NCBI RefSeq assembly: GCF_014062315.1
Contig: NZ_JACGLT010000017.1
Location: 19,404 to 83,403, forward strand
Origin: Gelidibacter maritimus
Lineage (GTDB): Bacteria; Bacteroidota; Bacteroidia; Flavobacteriales; Flavobacteriaceae
Direction: 5' to 3'
DNA length: 64,000 nt
Made by a program: the position numbers and the translations under genes
Shown: piece after piece, positions 1 to 8,198 of the stretch
Position numbering within the stretch: position 1 is the stretch's first letter
Layout of the letters: each line of letters opens with the position of its first letter
The notes under the pieces: generated by a model
The model's database searches: none
What the model was told of the DNA's origin: nothing
Seen by the model: only the letters and a program-made list of their open reading frames with translations

Positions 1-70
1 TGAAAATTCAGAAAAAACATGTGACAGAATAAGATTACTTTTATCTTTATCCTCCAAAAATCAAAAAGTC

Positions 71-87
71 CACCTCATCGGGAGGTG
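71..87. other. small hairpin upstream of the first gene
   Basis: CACCTC (71-76) and GAGGTG (82-87) form a 6-bp stem with a 5-base loop, about 35 bases before the start at 122. No T-run follows, so it is not a convincing terminator. It could be the 3' end of an upstream transcript or part of the leader. Nothing else is recognisable in bases 1-121. Confidence 0.25.
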
Positions 88-121
88 ACATAAATAAAAC
101 TACAATTTAAAGCGCTTATTC

Positions 122-1051
122 ATGGTCAGAGTCAACATCGTTATCGTATTCCTTCTATTTCTAAATTCTTTATCAGCGCAAACTGAACCTGGGCTGGTAC
201 ATTTTGACAACAAATTGAATGAGTTTCTTAATGTGCGAGATTTTTGTATTTCAAGAGATGCGGATGAAGCGTTTTTCACCTTACAGAGTCCAAGCACAGC
301 CATTTCACAGATAGCGGTCATTAAAAAAGAGAACAACGACTGGTTTGGTCCTGAATTATTACCTTTTTGTGATGGGTTTACGTATTTGGAACCGTTTTTA
401 TCGAGTGATGGCAATCGCTTGTTTTTTGCTTCTGATCGTCCTTTGGATGAATCCTCCCAAGAGAAAAAGGATTTCGACATTTGGTATGTTGACAGACTCC
501 ATAGAGATGCTGAATGGTCTGAGCCTAAAAATATGGGAAAGCCGGTCAACTCCAATTTGGATGAATTTTACCCGACCCTAAGCGACAATAACAATCTGTA
601 TTTTACGATGGACGCTCCCGACGGTCTCGGAAAAGACGATATCTACTTTTCGAAATGGGAAGATGGACACTATTCAGAGCCCGTACTTTTAAACGAAAAC
701 ATCAACAGTGATGGCTATGAATTCAATGCCTTCATCTCTAAAAAGGAAGATTTCCTAATTTTCACAAAATATAATGAGAAAGATGGCCACGGCAGTGGTG
801 ATTTATACATTTCAAAAAAAGATAAGAACGGCGAATGGCAGAAAGCGACCAATATGGGACTTCCCATAAACTCAAAATACATGGAATTCTGTCCTTTTTA
901 TGATGAAAATAATCAGCTTTTATATTTTACAAGCAGACGGGAAACAATCACCCCAAAGAAATTTAAGGACATTACCGATTTTAAAAGTTACATACAAAAC
1001 AATCCAAACGGCTTGAGTAAAATTTATTCGACATCCATTAAATTAAATTAG
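122..1051 (+). CDS. exported PD40 (WD40-like) beta-propeller protein
   Basis: The 309-residue product begins with a signal peptide ending around residue 20 (hydrophobic stretch then LSAQ). The rest carries PD40/TolB-like propeller blades, each with a 'x-P-x-(L/I)-S-x-(D/N)-x-x-x-L-x-F' pattern followed by 'S(D/R)R' or similar: near residues 90-107, 150-162, 201-215 and 257-273. PD40 proteins of Bacteroidetes are usually periplasmic or outer-membrane associated and often sit in OmpA/PD40 fusions, but here there is no OmpA domain. No enzyme motif is visible, so the role (protein or glycan binding) is not established. The gene stands alone on the plus strand; the next gene is 205 bases away. Confidence 0.75.
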   Translation: MVRVNIVIVFLLFLNSLSAQTEPGLVHFDNKLNEFLNVRDFCISRDADEAFFTLQSPSTAISQIAVIKKENNDWFGPELLPFCDGFTYLEPFLSSDGNRLFFASDRPLDESSQEKKDFDIWYVDRLHRDAEWSEPKNMGKPVNSNLDEFYPTLSDNNNLYFTMDAPDGLGKDDIYFSKWEDGHYSEPVLLNENINSDGYEFNAFISKKEDFLIFTKYNEKDGHGSGDLYISKKDKNGEWQKATNMGLPINSKYMEFCPFYDENNQLLYFTSRRETITPKKFKDITDFKSYIQNNPNGLSKIYSTSIKLN

Positions 1052-1256
1052 AGCCCATTATAGGTCTTATGTGAGCAATCCAATACGCCAATCACTTGTA
1101 AGTTGCACCTGATCAGAGATTGAAATAAATCGACAAAAACAATTAAAATCACTATTAAAAATCGGGTGCAATGGCATAGATTTTGCACAAATAGGAACGA
1201 ATTAAATTAACAATTTCCCACGGGAAAATAAAAACCCAAATAACCATTAGAATATA

Positions 1257-2057
1257 ATGACAAAATCCATTTTAACAATGACAATGTTAACCGCATTGTT
1301 CTTAAGCTCTTGTAAAGAATCTCCAAAACAAGAAAACACTGAAACAACATCTTCAGAACAAGTTGCTGACGATATCGTCACAAGCACTTCAATCGACGCA
1401 GACGGCAACAAGTTAGAAATGATATTTAATAATACAAAAGGCACTGCCACTTTAAATTTCAAAGGAGAAACCATCGAATTGGTTGCAGAAAAATCGGCAT
1501 CTGGAATTTGGTACACCAACGAGCATTATGAATTGAGAGGAAAAGGCAACGATATTGAGTTGAAAAAAGACGGCGAGCTCGTCTTTATCCATAATGACGC
1601 TATCATAACGACCTCTTTGAAAAACAAGGAAGGGCAAACCCTCGATATGACCATCAATAATACCACCAATACGGCGAAAGTTTATCTAGACGGTGGTGAA
1701 CAAATTGATTTAAAAGGACAAAACCCAGCCTCGGGGATTTGGTACAAAAATGACCAATATGAACTTAGAGGAAAAGGCAATGACATCACGTTGACCAAAG
1801 ATGGTGAAGTTATATATGAGCATAATGATGACATTGTTCAGACTTCGCTTAAAAACGAAAAAGGACAGACACTCGATTTGACCTTTAACAACACCACCAA
1901 TGAAGTAAAGGCTTATTTAGATGGTGGGGACCAAATTGAATTGGTTGGTCAAAAACCTGCCTCAGGAATTTGGTACAAAAATGAGCACTACGAACTCAGA
2001 GGCAAAGGGAATAATCTTGAGTTGAAAAAAGACGGAGAATTAGTATTTAAGAACTAA
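1257..2057 (+). CDS. lipoprotein with three tandem MliC-like (lysozyme-inhibitor-type) repeats
   Basis: The N-terminus is a lipoprotein signal with lipobox LSSC, Cys19, then a Ser/Thr/Glu linker. Residues 40-266 are three near-identical units of about 76 residues (starting near 40, 116 and 193). Each holds a 'T(S/D)-x-(D/N/E)-G-x-x-L-(D/E)-M/L' strand, an asparagine-rich 'NNT' turn, then the signature 'ASGIWY-x-N-x-x-YELRGKGN' and 'KDGE(L/V)'. The signature resembles the core of MliC/PliC c-type lysozyme inhibitors ('ASG-x-x-Y-x-N-x-x-x-x-x-(W)xKG'). The disulphide cysteines common in MliC are absent. MliC proteins guard peptidoglycan from lysozyme; whether this one does is inference. The DNA repeat (about 230 bases) is also visible, pointing to recent duplication. 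The gene is monocistronic. Confidence 0.7.
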   Translation: MTKSILTMTMLTALFLSSCKESPKQENTETTSSEQVADDIVTSTSIDADGNKLEMIFNNTKGTATLNFKGETIELVAEKSASGIWYTNEHYELRGKGNDIELKKDGELVFIHNDAIITTSLKNKEGQTLDMTINNTTNTAKVYLDGGEQIDLKGQNPASGIWYKNDQYELRGKGNDITLTKDGEVIYEHNDDIVQTSLKNEKGQTLDLTFNNTTNEVKAYLDGGDQIELVGQKPASGIWYKNEHYELRGKGNNLELKKDGELVFKN

Positions 2058-2286
2058 GACTTTCTGTTCTATTGCCGTGCATAATCAAGTGTTCGAGCAG
2101 ACTAAATAACAAAAATCCTTTTTGTCCAAAAATAAGACAGAGAGGATTTTCTTTTAAAAAACTTACTCAACTAGCGCCACTTATTACGATACAAAACGGT
2201 GAAAAATACTATCGCAAATCCACCGATAAGACTTTTCAAACCCCGACGAATTATTGTATATTCTCGCCCTATCAAAAGACAAATTA

Positions 2287-4131
2287 ATGAAAGACATAAA
2301 AAGAAGTGACTATATAAAAAATGTTCTGAAAAACATGCCCACCGGCTGGTTGACCACCACCACGCATCGCCTTGATATCTATGATGAAGATTTGGCCAAA
2401 ACTCAGTTCTTGAATGAATTTGAGCGTTTGTTTCAGGAGAACAATTATGAAACATCAGCATTAAACAACCTTCCTACGGCTTACGATTATATTCGGCTTG
2501 GCCATCCGCTATCGTGCATTCTGGAATGGAAAATTGCACACTCAAATAATCTCAAACCCGAGAATGTCATTAGTTTTTCGTCAAAAATAGCCCCAATTTT
2601 AGCCATTCTAAGAAAAAACTTATTAGCAGGTAAAAACACTCAGATTCTTTATTCCGAGACTTTACCTGATCATTTTGATGCTGAACTACTAAGACGCGTT
2701 TATGGTTATCAATTTGAATTGATACAGGTAAAAAACACTGAGAACATTGCGCCATTTAAGGGCAGTACAATTTTTATTTCAGAACACGACCAATTTTTGA
2801 ATGTTGCCCTCTCCCCTAACATCGATTTTTATATGACTACGCATCCACAGCTTGGTAGTGTGATCTTAGTCAATGGGGATCAAAACGACAATTATATTTC
2901 AGAGATTCAGCATGTCAGACGAAGAGAAACCATTGCCATGACACCTGCCAATTGTCTATCGGCCTTAAATATGATGATCGATACCGCCTTTATCATACCG
3001 CAAAACACTGATGTGGAAGCCAACAAAGTGCAGGTTGAGAAGACCATTAATCAGATTACGAATAGTACCTCAAAGGTATTAGTGGCTTCAAGCGGACTAT
3101 CCATGCAGTATGCCATTATGATGGGACTCATTCACAATGCCCAGGAACAACATCCGGGAAAAGACATCAAATTTATTGTACCTCCCAACTGTTATGGTGG
3201 CACCAACGACCAAGCAAGGCGCGTTGCTGCTTGCCTTGATAAGGTGGATGTAGTTGATCTATTGGTGGATGGTGATAACGATATGGTGGAAAGCATCGCC
3301 AGCGTTTTAGACCATATTGCCAAAGAAGATGCCATTCCTTACATCATTGCTGAAATTCCGACAAACCCAAGAGTTGAAGTTCCAGATCTCAAAAAATTAA
3401 AAGAGGTTTTAAGTCGAGAACGTCACACAACAAATGGCGACTTGGCTATCGACCCGGTGTTTATTTTAGACCAGACCTTTTGTCCAAACGTCCACTTTTT
3501 GGGCGACGAGGACATCCTCTCCACGGTACGCACCATATCTTACGCCAGCGGATCAAAATTCCCCAGTGGTGGACTATGTACAGCGGGTTACTGTGTAGGA
3601 AATAAAAAAACTGAAGCATTGATGGACAAGATAGAACTCCATCTTTCCCTGTGCGATAATGAGGCTACAGACCTTCAAATGGAGGTATTGGCCAAGCAAT
3701 TGCCTTCAATGAATCAGCGCATTAAAGATGCTTATAAAAACACACGAGACTTTGTAAACTATATCCATGAGGTCTTACCTGCGGCGAAAATCAATTTTGT
3801 ATCTGAGGAATTGGCCGAAGAAGGTTTTACCCCATCGGTATTTTCATTGGATCTTCCCACCAAAGGAGCTTCTAACGAAGAACGGGAAGCTTACAAAAGA
3901 GCCCTGAACCTGAAATTAATCAATTTAATGATTACTGAGATCCCCCATGAAAGTAAGTTCTGTGTGAGTTACGGGCAACTTAGAGGGTGTTATTGGACCA
4001 TTCCCGCCACCTCAACGCAAGGAACTACCAAAGAAGGCGACAAAGACTATATTGTACGGGTTTCATTGGCGCCGGAAGTCGATCTTGAGCTTCATAAAAA
4101 AGTCTTTAGGGACTTCGTTGATGGGATTTAA
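2287..4131 (+). CDS. PLP-dependent Cys/Met metabolism-type transferase (cystathionine gamma-synthase-like), long form
   Basis: The start at 2287 is chosen over an in-frame ATG at 2254 because the family-like sequence begins at MKDIKRSDY and the upstream 11 residues look random. The product is 614 residues, about 200 longer than ordinary cystathionine gamma-synthases, with the extra length N-terminal. The C-terminal half has the fold-type I PLP pattern: 'ILDQTFCPNVHF' followed by 'YASGSKFPSGG', in which Lys424 is the likely Schiff-base lysine. The long form recalls fungal cystathionine gamma-synthases. It would act in the cytoplasm on homoserine- or cysteine-derived substrates, but the exact reaction cannot be read from the sequence. 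The DsbA-like gene follows 38 bases downstream and may be cotranscribed. Confidence 0.7.
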   Translation: MKDIKRSDYIKNVLKNMPTGWLTTTTHRLDIYDEDLAKTQFLNEFERLFQENNYETSALNNLPTAYDYIRLGHPLSCILEWKIAHSNNLKPENVISFSSKIAPILAILRKNLLAGKNTQILYSETLPDHFDAELLRRVYGYQFELIQVKNTENIAPFKGSTIFISEHDQFLNVALSPNIDFYMTTHPQLGSVILVNGDQNDNYISEIQHVRRRETIAMTPANCLSALNMMIDTAFIIPQNTDVEANKVQVEKTINQITNSTSKVLVASSGLSMQYAIMMGLIHNAQEQHPGKDIKFIVPPNCYGGTNDQARRVAACLDKVDVVDLLVDGDNDMVESIASVLDHIAKEDAIPYIIAEIPTNPRVEVPDLKKLKEVLSRERHTTNGDLAIDPVFILDQTFCPNVHFLGDEDILSTVRTISYASGSKFPSGGLCTAGYCVGNKKTEALMDKIELHLSLCDNEATDLQMEVLAKQLPSMNQRIKDAYKNTRDFVNYIHEVLPAAKINFVSEELAEEGFTPSVFSLDLPTKGASNEEREAYKRALNLKLINLMITEIPHESKFCVSYGQLRGCYWTIPATSTQGTTKEGDKDYIVRVSLAPEVDLELHKKVFRDFVDGI

Positions 4132-4169
4132 CATGACGATAAAAAATATTCATTAAAAATACACAGACT

Positions 4170-4799
4170 ATGACAATTACAATTTGGTCGGACATTAGAT
4201 GTCCTTTTTGCTATATCGGAAAACGGAAATTAGAAAATGCCATATCGCAATTTGAACATAAGGACGACATCACGATAGAATGGAAAAGTTTTGAATTGGA
4301 TCCCAACTTACGCACCAATCCGGACATATCTACTATCGATTATTTCGTGAACAAAGGTGCAAACAAGGACCAAATGTCACAAATGTTGGCAAACTCGACC
4401 GCAATGGCAAAGGAAGTGGGTATAGATTTTAACTTTAAGGATGCGGTGGTTGCTAATTCCTTTAATGCACATAAGTTAATGCATGCCGCAAAAAAGATCA
4501 ATAAACAAAACGAGGCCAAAGAGCTCTTGCTGAAAGCACACTTTACCGATGGTAAAAATATTGATGACATGAAGGTATTAGTCGAAATTGGCGAAAGCTT
4601 AGGCTTTGAAGCAGAAGCCATAGAAAAACAACTCAATGATTCGGCATTGGATAAACATGTTGCCGAAGACCAGATGCAAGCCAAACAAATAGGCGTTACT
4701 GGAGTTCCCTTTTTTGTTTTCAATAATAAACATGCGCTTTCTGGAGCACAGCCCGAAGAGGTGTTTTTGGAGGCTTTAGAAAAAGCCTATAACGAATAG
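4170..4799 (+). CDS. DsbA-family oxidoreductase, FrnE-like
   Basis: The 209-residue protein starts with a thioredoxin-fold beta strand and a Cys-Pro-Phe-Cys active site at residues 11-14, typical of FrnE/2-hydroxychromene-2-carboxylate isomerase-like DsbA proteins. A helical insert follows, and near the C-terminus 'GVTGVPFFVF' is the cis-proline loop that closes the active site. There is no signal peptide, so it is cytoplasmic, as expected of FrnE-type dithiol oxidoreductases. It lies 38 bases after the PLP enzyme gene on the same strand. Identification of the family is firm; the substrate is unknown. Confidence 0.85.
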   Translation: MTITIWSDIRCPFCYIGKRKLENAISQFEHKDDITIEWKSFELDPNLRTNPDISTIDYFVNKGANKDQMSQMLANSTAMAKEVGIDFNFKDAVVANSFNAHKLMHAAKKINKQNEAKELLLKAHFTDGKNIDDMKVLVEIGESLGFEAEAIEKQLNDSALDKHVAEDQMQAKQIGVTGVPFFVFNNKHALSGAQPEEVFLEALEKAYNE

Positions 4800-4923
4800 T
4801 TCTGATCTCATCGATTTTCTTTTAAGGAAAAACTTTAATTTGTATCCCACATTTTATTAAACCGGCTTCGGAATCTTATGGATTCAAAGCATTTTTAAAT
4901 AGGGTTCAGCAGTTTATAGGAAT

Positions 4924-4948
4924 AGCGGCATCAGTAGTTGATGCCGCT
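4924..4948. terminator. perfect 10-bp hairpin between dsbA-like and SMR genes
   Basis: AGCGGCATCA (4924-4933) and its exact complement TGATGCCGCT (4939-4948) flank a 5-base loop. It lies 125 bases after the DsbA-like stop and about 100 bases before the SMR start. No long T-run follows on either strand, so it is either a weak terminator or a structured leader element. Confidence 0.4.
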
Positions 4949-5051
4949 TATTCGTTTGAAAAACCTATTGATTACATTATTATTTTGTCGAAATCTCGGG
5001 TTTGACTTCCTTCAGATTTGTTGTTTCTTTGCAGGTATAAAATCACCATTC

Positions 5052-5381
5052 ATGAAGTATCTCTTTTTATCTTTAGCTATCGTATTTGAACTCATAGGCA
5101 CTAGTTTTATGCAGGCCTCAAACGGGTTCTCAAAGACCATCCCCACCATTTTAACGATAGTAGCCTATACCATTTGTTTCTTCTTTTTTTCACATGCCTT
5201 AAAATCAATTCCGCTGGGAATTGCTTATGCCATTTGGGGCGGATTGGGGATTGTGCTCTCCGCAATAATTTCAATAGTCATTTTTAAACAATCCTTAGAT
5301 CTGCCTGCCATTATTGGCATCACACTGATTGTAGCCGGAGTATTTGTGATGAACGTCTTTTCAAAGTCAGCGGTTAATTAA
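5052..5381 (+). CDS. small multidrug resistance (SMR) efflux transporter, EmrE/QacE type
   Basis: A longer frame opens at 4938, but the SMR family begins at MKYLFLSLAIVFE, giving 109 residues, the normal SMR length. Four hydrophobic helices are evident. Glu13 in helix 1 ('FELIGT') corresponds to the essential Glu14 of EmrE, and 'GIAYAIWGGLG' in helix 3 holds the conserved Tyr and Trp of the substrate site. It is a proton-coupled antiporter of the inner membrane that works as a dimer, exporting lipophilic cations or guanidinium-type compounds. It may be one of a single-gene (homodimeric) kind, as no second SMR gene is adjacent. Confidence 0.9.
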   Translation: MKYLFLSLAIVFELIGTSFMQASNGFSKTIPTILTIVAYTICFFFFSHALKSIPLGIAYAIWGGLGIVLSAIISIVIFKQSLDLPAIIGITLIVAGVFVMNVFSKSAVN

Positions 5382-5410
5382 TATCATTTGATGCAGTAGA
5401 GCACCTAAAT

Positions 5411-5689
5411 ATGAGGCGGAGGACACTAAATAAAAACAAAATAATTTCAGGCTGTATTGGGTTATTGGTCGGATACATTATCATGATATTGCTAATTGAT
5501 GCCATATCAAAACCTGACCAAATTCCAGTATCTTTTAAACCCATTGAAAGTATTGAAACTTACATTTTTAGTTTTGTGTTTACACTGGGCACTTTGGGGT
5601 GGATTTTGGGAAGTTTGCTTTTCATTGGCTATTTGGTCGTATTTTATTATCTCGGAACTTGGGTCTATAAACTTATGTTCAAAAATTAA
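5411..5689 (+). CDS. small membrane protein of unknown function
   Basis: The 92-residue product has two predicted membrane spans, around residues 12-30 and 50-85, the second long enough to be two close helices. A basic N-terminus (MRRR, KNK) suggests a cytoplasmic N-terminus. It begins 29 bases after the SMR stop on the same strand and could be part of that transcript. I do not recognise a family. Confidence 0.5.
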   Translation: MRRRTLNKNKIISGCIGLLVGYIIMILLIDAISKPDQIPVSFKPIESIETYIFSFVFTLGTLGWILGSLLFIGYLVVFYYLGTWVYKLMFKN

Positions 5690-5912
5690 AACCTAAAATA
5701 GTTCCGCTTTTAATATTCTCTCATTTTAAAAGAGTTCATGCCCGCTCATAATGGCAGACCGTTTAAACACCTTTGCTTGGGCCAGGTTTTATGAAATTTC
5801 CAAGCGTTTGAAACTATGATTTTCCAGGAGAGTTTCGTACATTTAATGCTTGACGAAGAGACACTTTCATGTCGGTCGAATCTCAATGTATTAGACGCTA
5901 AATATTGAACTG

Positions 5913-6095
5913 ATGAGAAAAATTGTGGCACCATTACTTATTATAGTTCTTAGCTTTATTTCGACCACCTTCTACACCGTTTTTGAATTTGAACCAAAGA
6001 GCTTTAAATTTTGGCTATTAATTACTTGTAGTGTGCTTTTAATAATCTCAATGATTCTGACAATTAGAGATCACAGAAAAAATAAATCAAATTAA
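5913..6095 (+). CDS. 60-residue membrane protein, hypothetical
   Basis: There are two hydrophobic stretches (about residues 5-24 and 32-52) and a basic C-terminal tail (RDHRKNKSN), which would favour an N-in/C-in hairpin topology. No family is recognised. It is preceded by 223 bases with no recognisable gene. It is kept because its hydrophobic pattern and charge balance look like a real small membrane protein rather than a shadow frame; being short, it is uncertain. Confidence 0.4.
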   Translation: MRKIVAPLLIIVLSFISTTFYTVFEFEPKSFKFWLLITCSVLLIISMILTIRDHRKNKSN

Positions 6096-6151
6096 TATAT
6101 TGTGGTTTAATCATGGAACTCGGTTCTTAAGAGCCTATAAATAATTTAGTA

Positions 6152-6658
6152 ATGAATATTACACAAAGTACTCTCGCAGATATTGACAACATATTCACTT
6201 TATACGATGCTGCAACCACCTATCAAAAAACGATAAATAATAAGAGTTGGCAAGGATTTGATCGGGCACTCATCGAAAAGGAAATCAATGAGAATCGGCA
6301 TTTTAAGATTATGGAAGGCAATGAATTGGCTTCCACCTTCGTCATTACATTTGATGATCCTATTGTTTGGGAAAATTCAGATCAGGATAAGGCCATTTAC
6401 TTACATCGGATTGCAACCCACCCAAAATATAGAGGCCGATCATATTTGAAAAAAATTATAGAATGGTCCAAAGCCTTAGCAAAGGAAAGGACTATCGATT
6501 TTATCAGAATGGACACGTATAGTGGAAATGACAGATTAAATAACTATTATATCAGCTCCGGTTTTACACATAAAGGCATCCGCGACATTGAATGGACAAG
6601 CGATTTACCCGAACATTATAAGACCGGTCCGTTTAGTCTGTTTGAGATGAAAATATAG
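6152..6658 (+). CDS. GNAT-family N-acetyltransferase
   Basis: The 168-residue product has GNAT architecture: the start 'ITQSTLADIDNIFTLYD' is a typical first strand-helix, 'IYLHRIATHPKYRGRSY' is motif A (acetyl-CoA pyrophosphate loop, here RGRSY rather than RGxG), and 'IRMDTYSGNDRLNNYYISSGF' is motif B with the Asn and Tyr found in many GNATs. It would transfer an acetyl group from acetyl-CoA to an amine; the acceptor is unknown. It follows the small membrane protein by 56 bases. Confidence 0.85.
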   Translation: MNITQSTLADIDNIFTLYDAATTYQKTINNKSWQGFDRALIEKEINENRHFKIMEGNELASTFVITFDDPIVWENSDQDKAIYLHRIATHPKYRGRSYLKKIIEWSKALAKERTIDFIRMDTYSGNDRLNNYYISSGFTHKGIRDIEWTSDLPEHYKTGPFSLFEMKI

Positions 6659-6760
6659 GTTATGGGCGCAAAATAGTGTTAAGAAGACAGCGAGAGGACT
6701 CCAAAACCCACAGTTATAATTTATAAAATTGTATTTTACCAAAACTGAAAACAGCTGTAC

Positions 6761-7606
6761 ATGCCAATAGAAAACATTCCTGAGATTTACCTTCCGAAGT
6801 CAGCTGAGCGGCCAGATTTATTCGTCCATGACTTCAAAATGACCAGTGACGTCGTTAAAAGCAAGGTGAATTTAAGCATGCATATGTTCAGTTTTCTACA
6901 AGTAGGCAAAAAGCAGGTTCACTTTGCAGGCACCTCCGTTGCCGTAAACAAGGACCAATCCTTATTACTAAAAAGAGGGAATTGGTTATGGACAGAATTA
7001 CTCGAAACCGAAGCTGTTTATTATTGTAAGCTTTTATTCTTCTCGGAAAAAATACTGAAAGAGTTTTTAGAGAAGCATATGGACAATGAGACGATGGTAA
7101 ACGACGACATTCCTTATTTTATTATTCGAAATGATGCCTACATCACTTCCTATTTAAATTCTTTAAACACGATTGGGAATGCTCCAGATATTTTCATGGA
7201 CAACCTCCTCTCTGTGAAATTTGAAGAATTGATGCTCTACCTCATCCAAAAATATGGTCGGAAATTTAAACACTATTTGCAATCGCTCATTGGGGATGGG
7301 CGCTCACCCTTTAAAAAAATTGTCGAAAGTAAGATACATTCCAATCTCAGGTTAGAAGAAATTGCATTTTTATGCCATATGAGCCTCTCCACATTTAAAC
7401 GTCATTTTATACGTGAATATAAGGTGTCTCCTGGGAGATGGTTACAGGAGAAACGACTTCAAAAAGCCAAAGAAACCTTGGAAGAAGGTATTTTAAAGCC
7501 TTCTGAAATTTACTCGGATTTTGGATACAACAATTTGTCCAACTTCAGTATTGCCTTTAAAAACAAATTCGGTTTTAGCCCAAGCGAAATCTCTTCACAA
7601 ATTTAG
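6761..7606 (+). CDS. AraC-family transcriptional regulator
   Basis: The 281-residue protein has a variable N-terminal sensor region (1-180) and a C-terminal AraC double helix-turn-helix (about 185-281). The first HTH reads 'LRLEEIAFLCHMSLSTFKRHF', the second 'PSEIYSDFGYNNLSNFSIAF' and the usual closing 'KNKFGFSPSEI' follows. It binds DNA and most AraC proteins activate. The immediate downstream gene is a GlcG/HbpS protein on the same strand, with a promoter-like -7 box between them, so that gene is a plausible target. The effector is not known. Confidence 0.88.
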   Translation: MPIENIPEIYLPKSAERPDLFVHDFKMTSDVVKSKVNLSMHMFSFLQVGKKQVHFAGTSVAVNKDQSLLLKRGNWLWTELLETEAVYYCKLLFFSEKILKEFLEKHMDNETMVNDDIPYFIIRNDAYITSYLNSLNTIGNAPDIFMDNLLSVKFEELMLYLIQKYGRKFKHYLQSLIGDGRSPFKKIVESKIHSNLRLEEIAFLCHMSLSTFKRHFIREYKVSPGRWLQEKRLQKAKETLEEGILKPSEIYSDFGYNNLSNFSIAFKNKFGFSPSEISSQI

Positions 7607-7688
7607 CTTCTCATTTTCTATTTAAAATTTGACCTGTTTTCATAAGTCAATGAACTCATATAGTAACTCAATACCTCAACCTTGGTCG

Positions 7689-7696
7689 TAAATTTG
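7689..7696 (+). promoter_or_regulatory. Bacteroidetes -7 box (TAAATTTG) for the GlcG/HbpS gene
   Basis: A perfect TAnnTTTG lies 35 bases before the start at 7732. No TTTG is seen 17-23 bases upstream, so this would be a promoter needing help from an activator, possibly the AraC protein encoded just upstream. This is inference from sequence only. Confidence 0.4.
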
Positions 7697-7731
7697 CATT
7701 TGAATAATAACACGAATAAAAAAAAGACATT

Positions 7732-8130
7732 ATGAATATGACATTAGATCAAGCAGAAAAAGCCATTGCAGCTGCAAAAAAGAAAGCTGTTGCCATTGAC
7801 ACAAAAATGAACATTGCCGTTGTTGACGCAGGAGCAAACTTAGTAGCGTTTGCCAGAATGGACGGTGCATGGTTAGGTTCACTTGATATTTCCATCAAAA
7901 AAGCTAAAACAGCGCGTTTTTTCGATATGAATACAGGCGTTGTTGGCGAATTATCACAACCAGGAGGGTCACTTTACAATATTGAACATTCCAATAACGG
8001 ATTGATCACCTTCCCAGGTGGTATCCCAATTAAAAACTCAAAAGACGAAATTATTGGTGCCATAGGCGTTAGTGGCAGTTCGGTTGAAAATGATCATGCC
8101 GTTGCAGAAGCTGGGGCAACAAGCATCTAA
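7732..8130 (+). CDS. GlcG/HbpS-family (DUF336) haem-binding-like protein
   Basis: At 132 residues it matches the family length. Recognisable elements are '[24 protein letters not shown]', the 'AKTARFF' helix and the glycine-rich 'FPGGIPI' plus 'GAIGVSGSS' C-terminal part. Members include HbpS, which binds haem extracellularly, and GlcG of glycolate loci; many are cytoplasmic with unknown ligand. There is no signal peptide here. It lies 126 bases after an AraC gene and ends in a shared bidirectional terminator. Confidence 0.85.
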   Translation: MNMTLDQAEKAIAAAKKKAVAIDTKMNIAVVDAGANLVAFARMDGAWLGSLDISIKKAKTARFFDMNTGVVGELSQPGGSLYNIEHSNNGLITFPGGIPIKNSKDEIIGAIGVSGSSVENDHAVAEAGATSI

Positions 8131-8144
8131 AAACAGGAGCTTTA

Positions 8145-8189
8145 AAATATAAAGAGGATTATTAAGTGTTAATTATCCTCTTTATATTT
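8145..8189. terminator. bidirectional terminator between GlcG-like and symporter genes
   Basis: A 15-bp stem: 8145-8159 pairs with 8175-8189, with a short A/T loop helix inside. A-rich and T-rich flanks on both sides let it serve the plus-strand GlcG-like gene and the convergent minus-strand symporter gene. Confidence 0.75.
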
Positions 8190-8198
8190 CAAAAGAAT

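Noticed and set aside
2072..2287. 71-residue frame between the MliC-like lipoprotein and the PLP enzyme
   Set aside because: It begins just past a stop codon in a spacer, lacks any pattern, and contains a weak AAAATCCT/AGGATTTT hairpin instead.
5746..5934. 62-residue minus-strand frame between two small membrane proteins
   Set aside because: No hydrophobic pattern or family signal, and it overlaps the start of a better plus-strand candidate.
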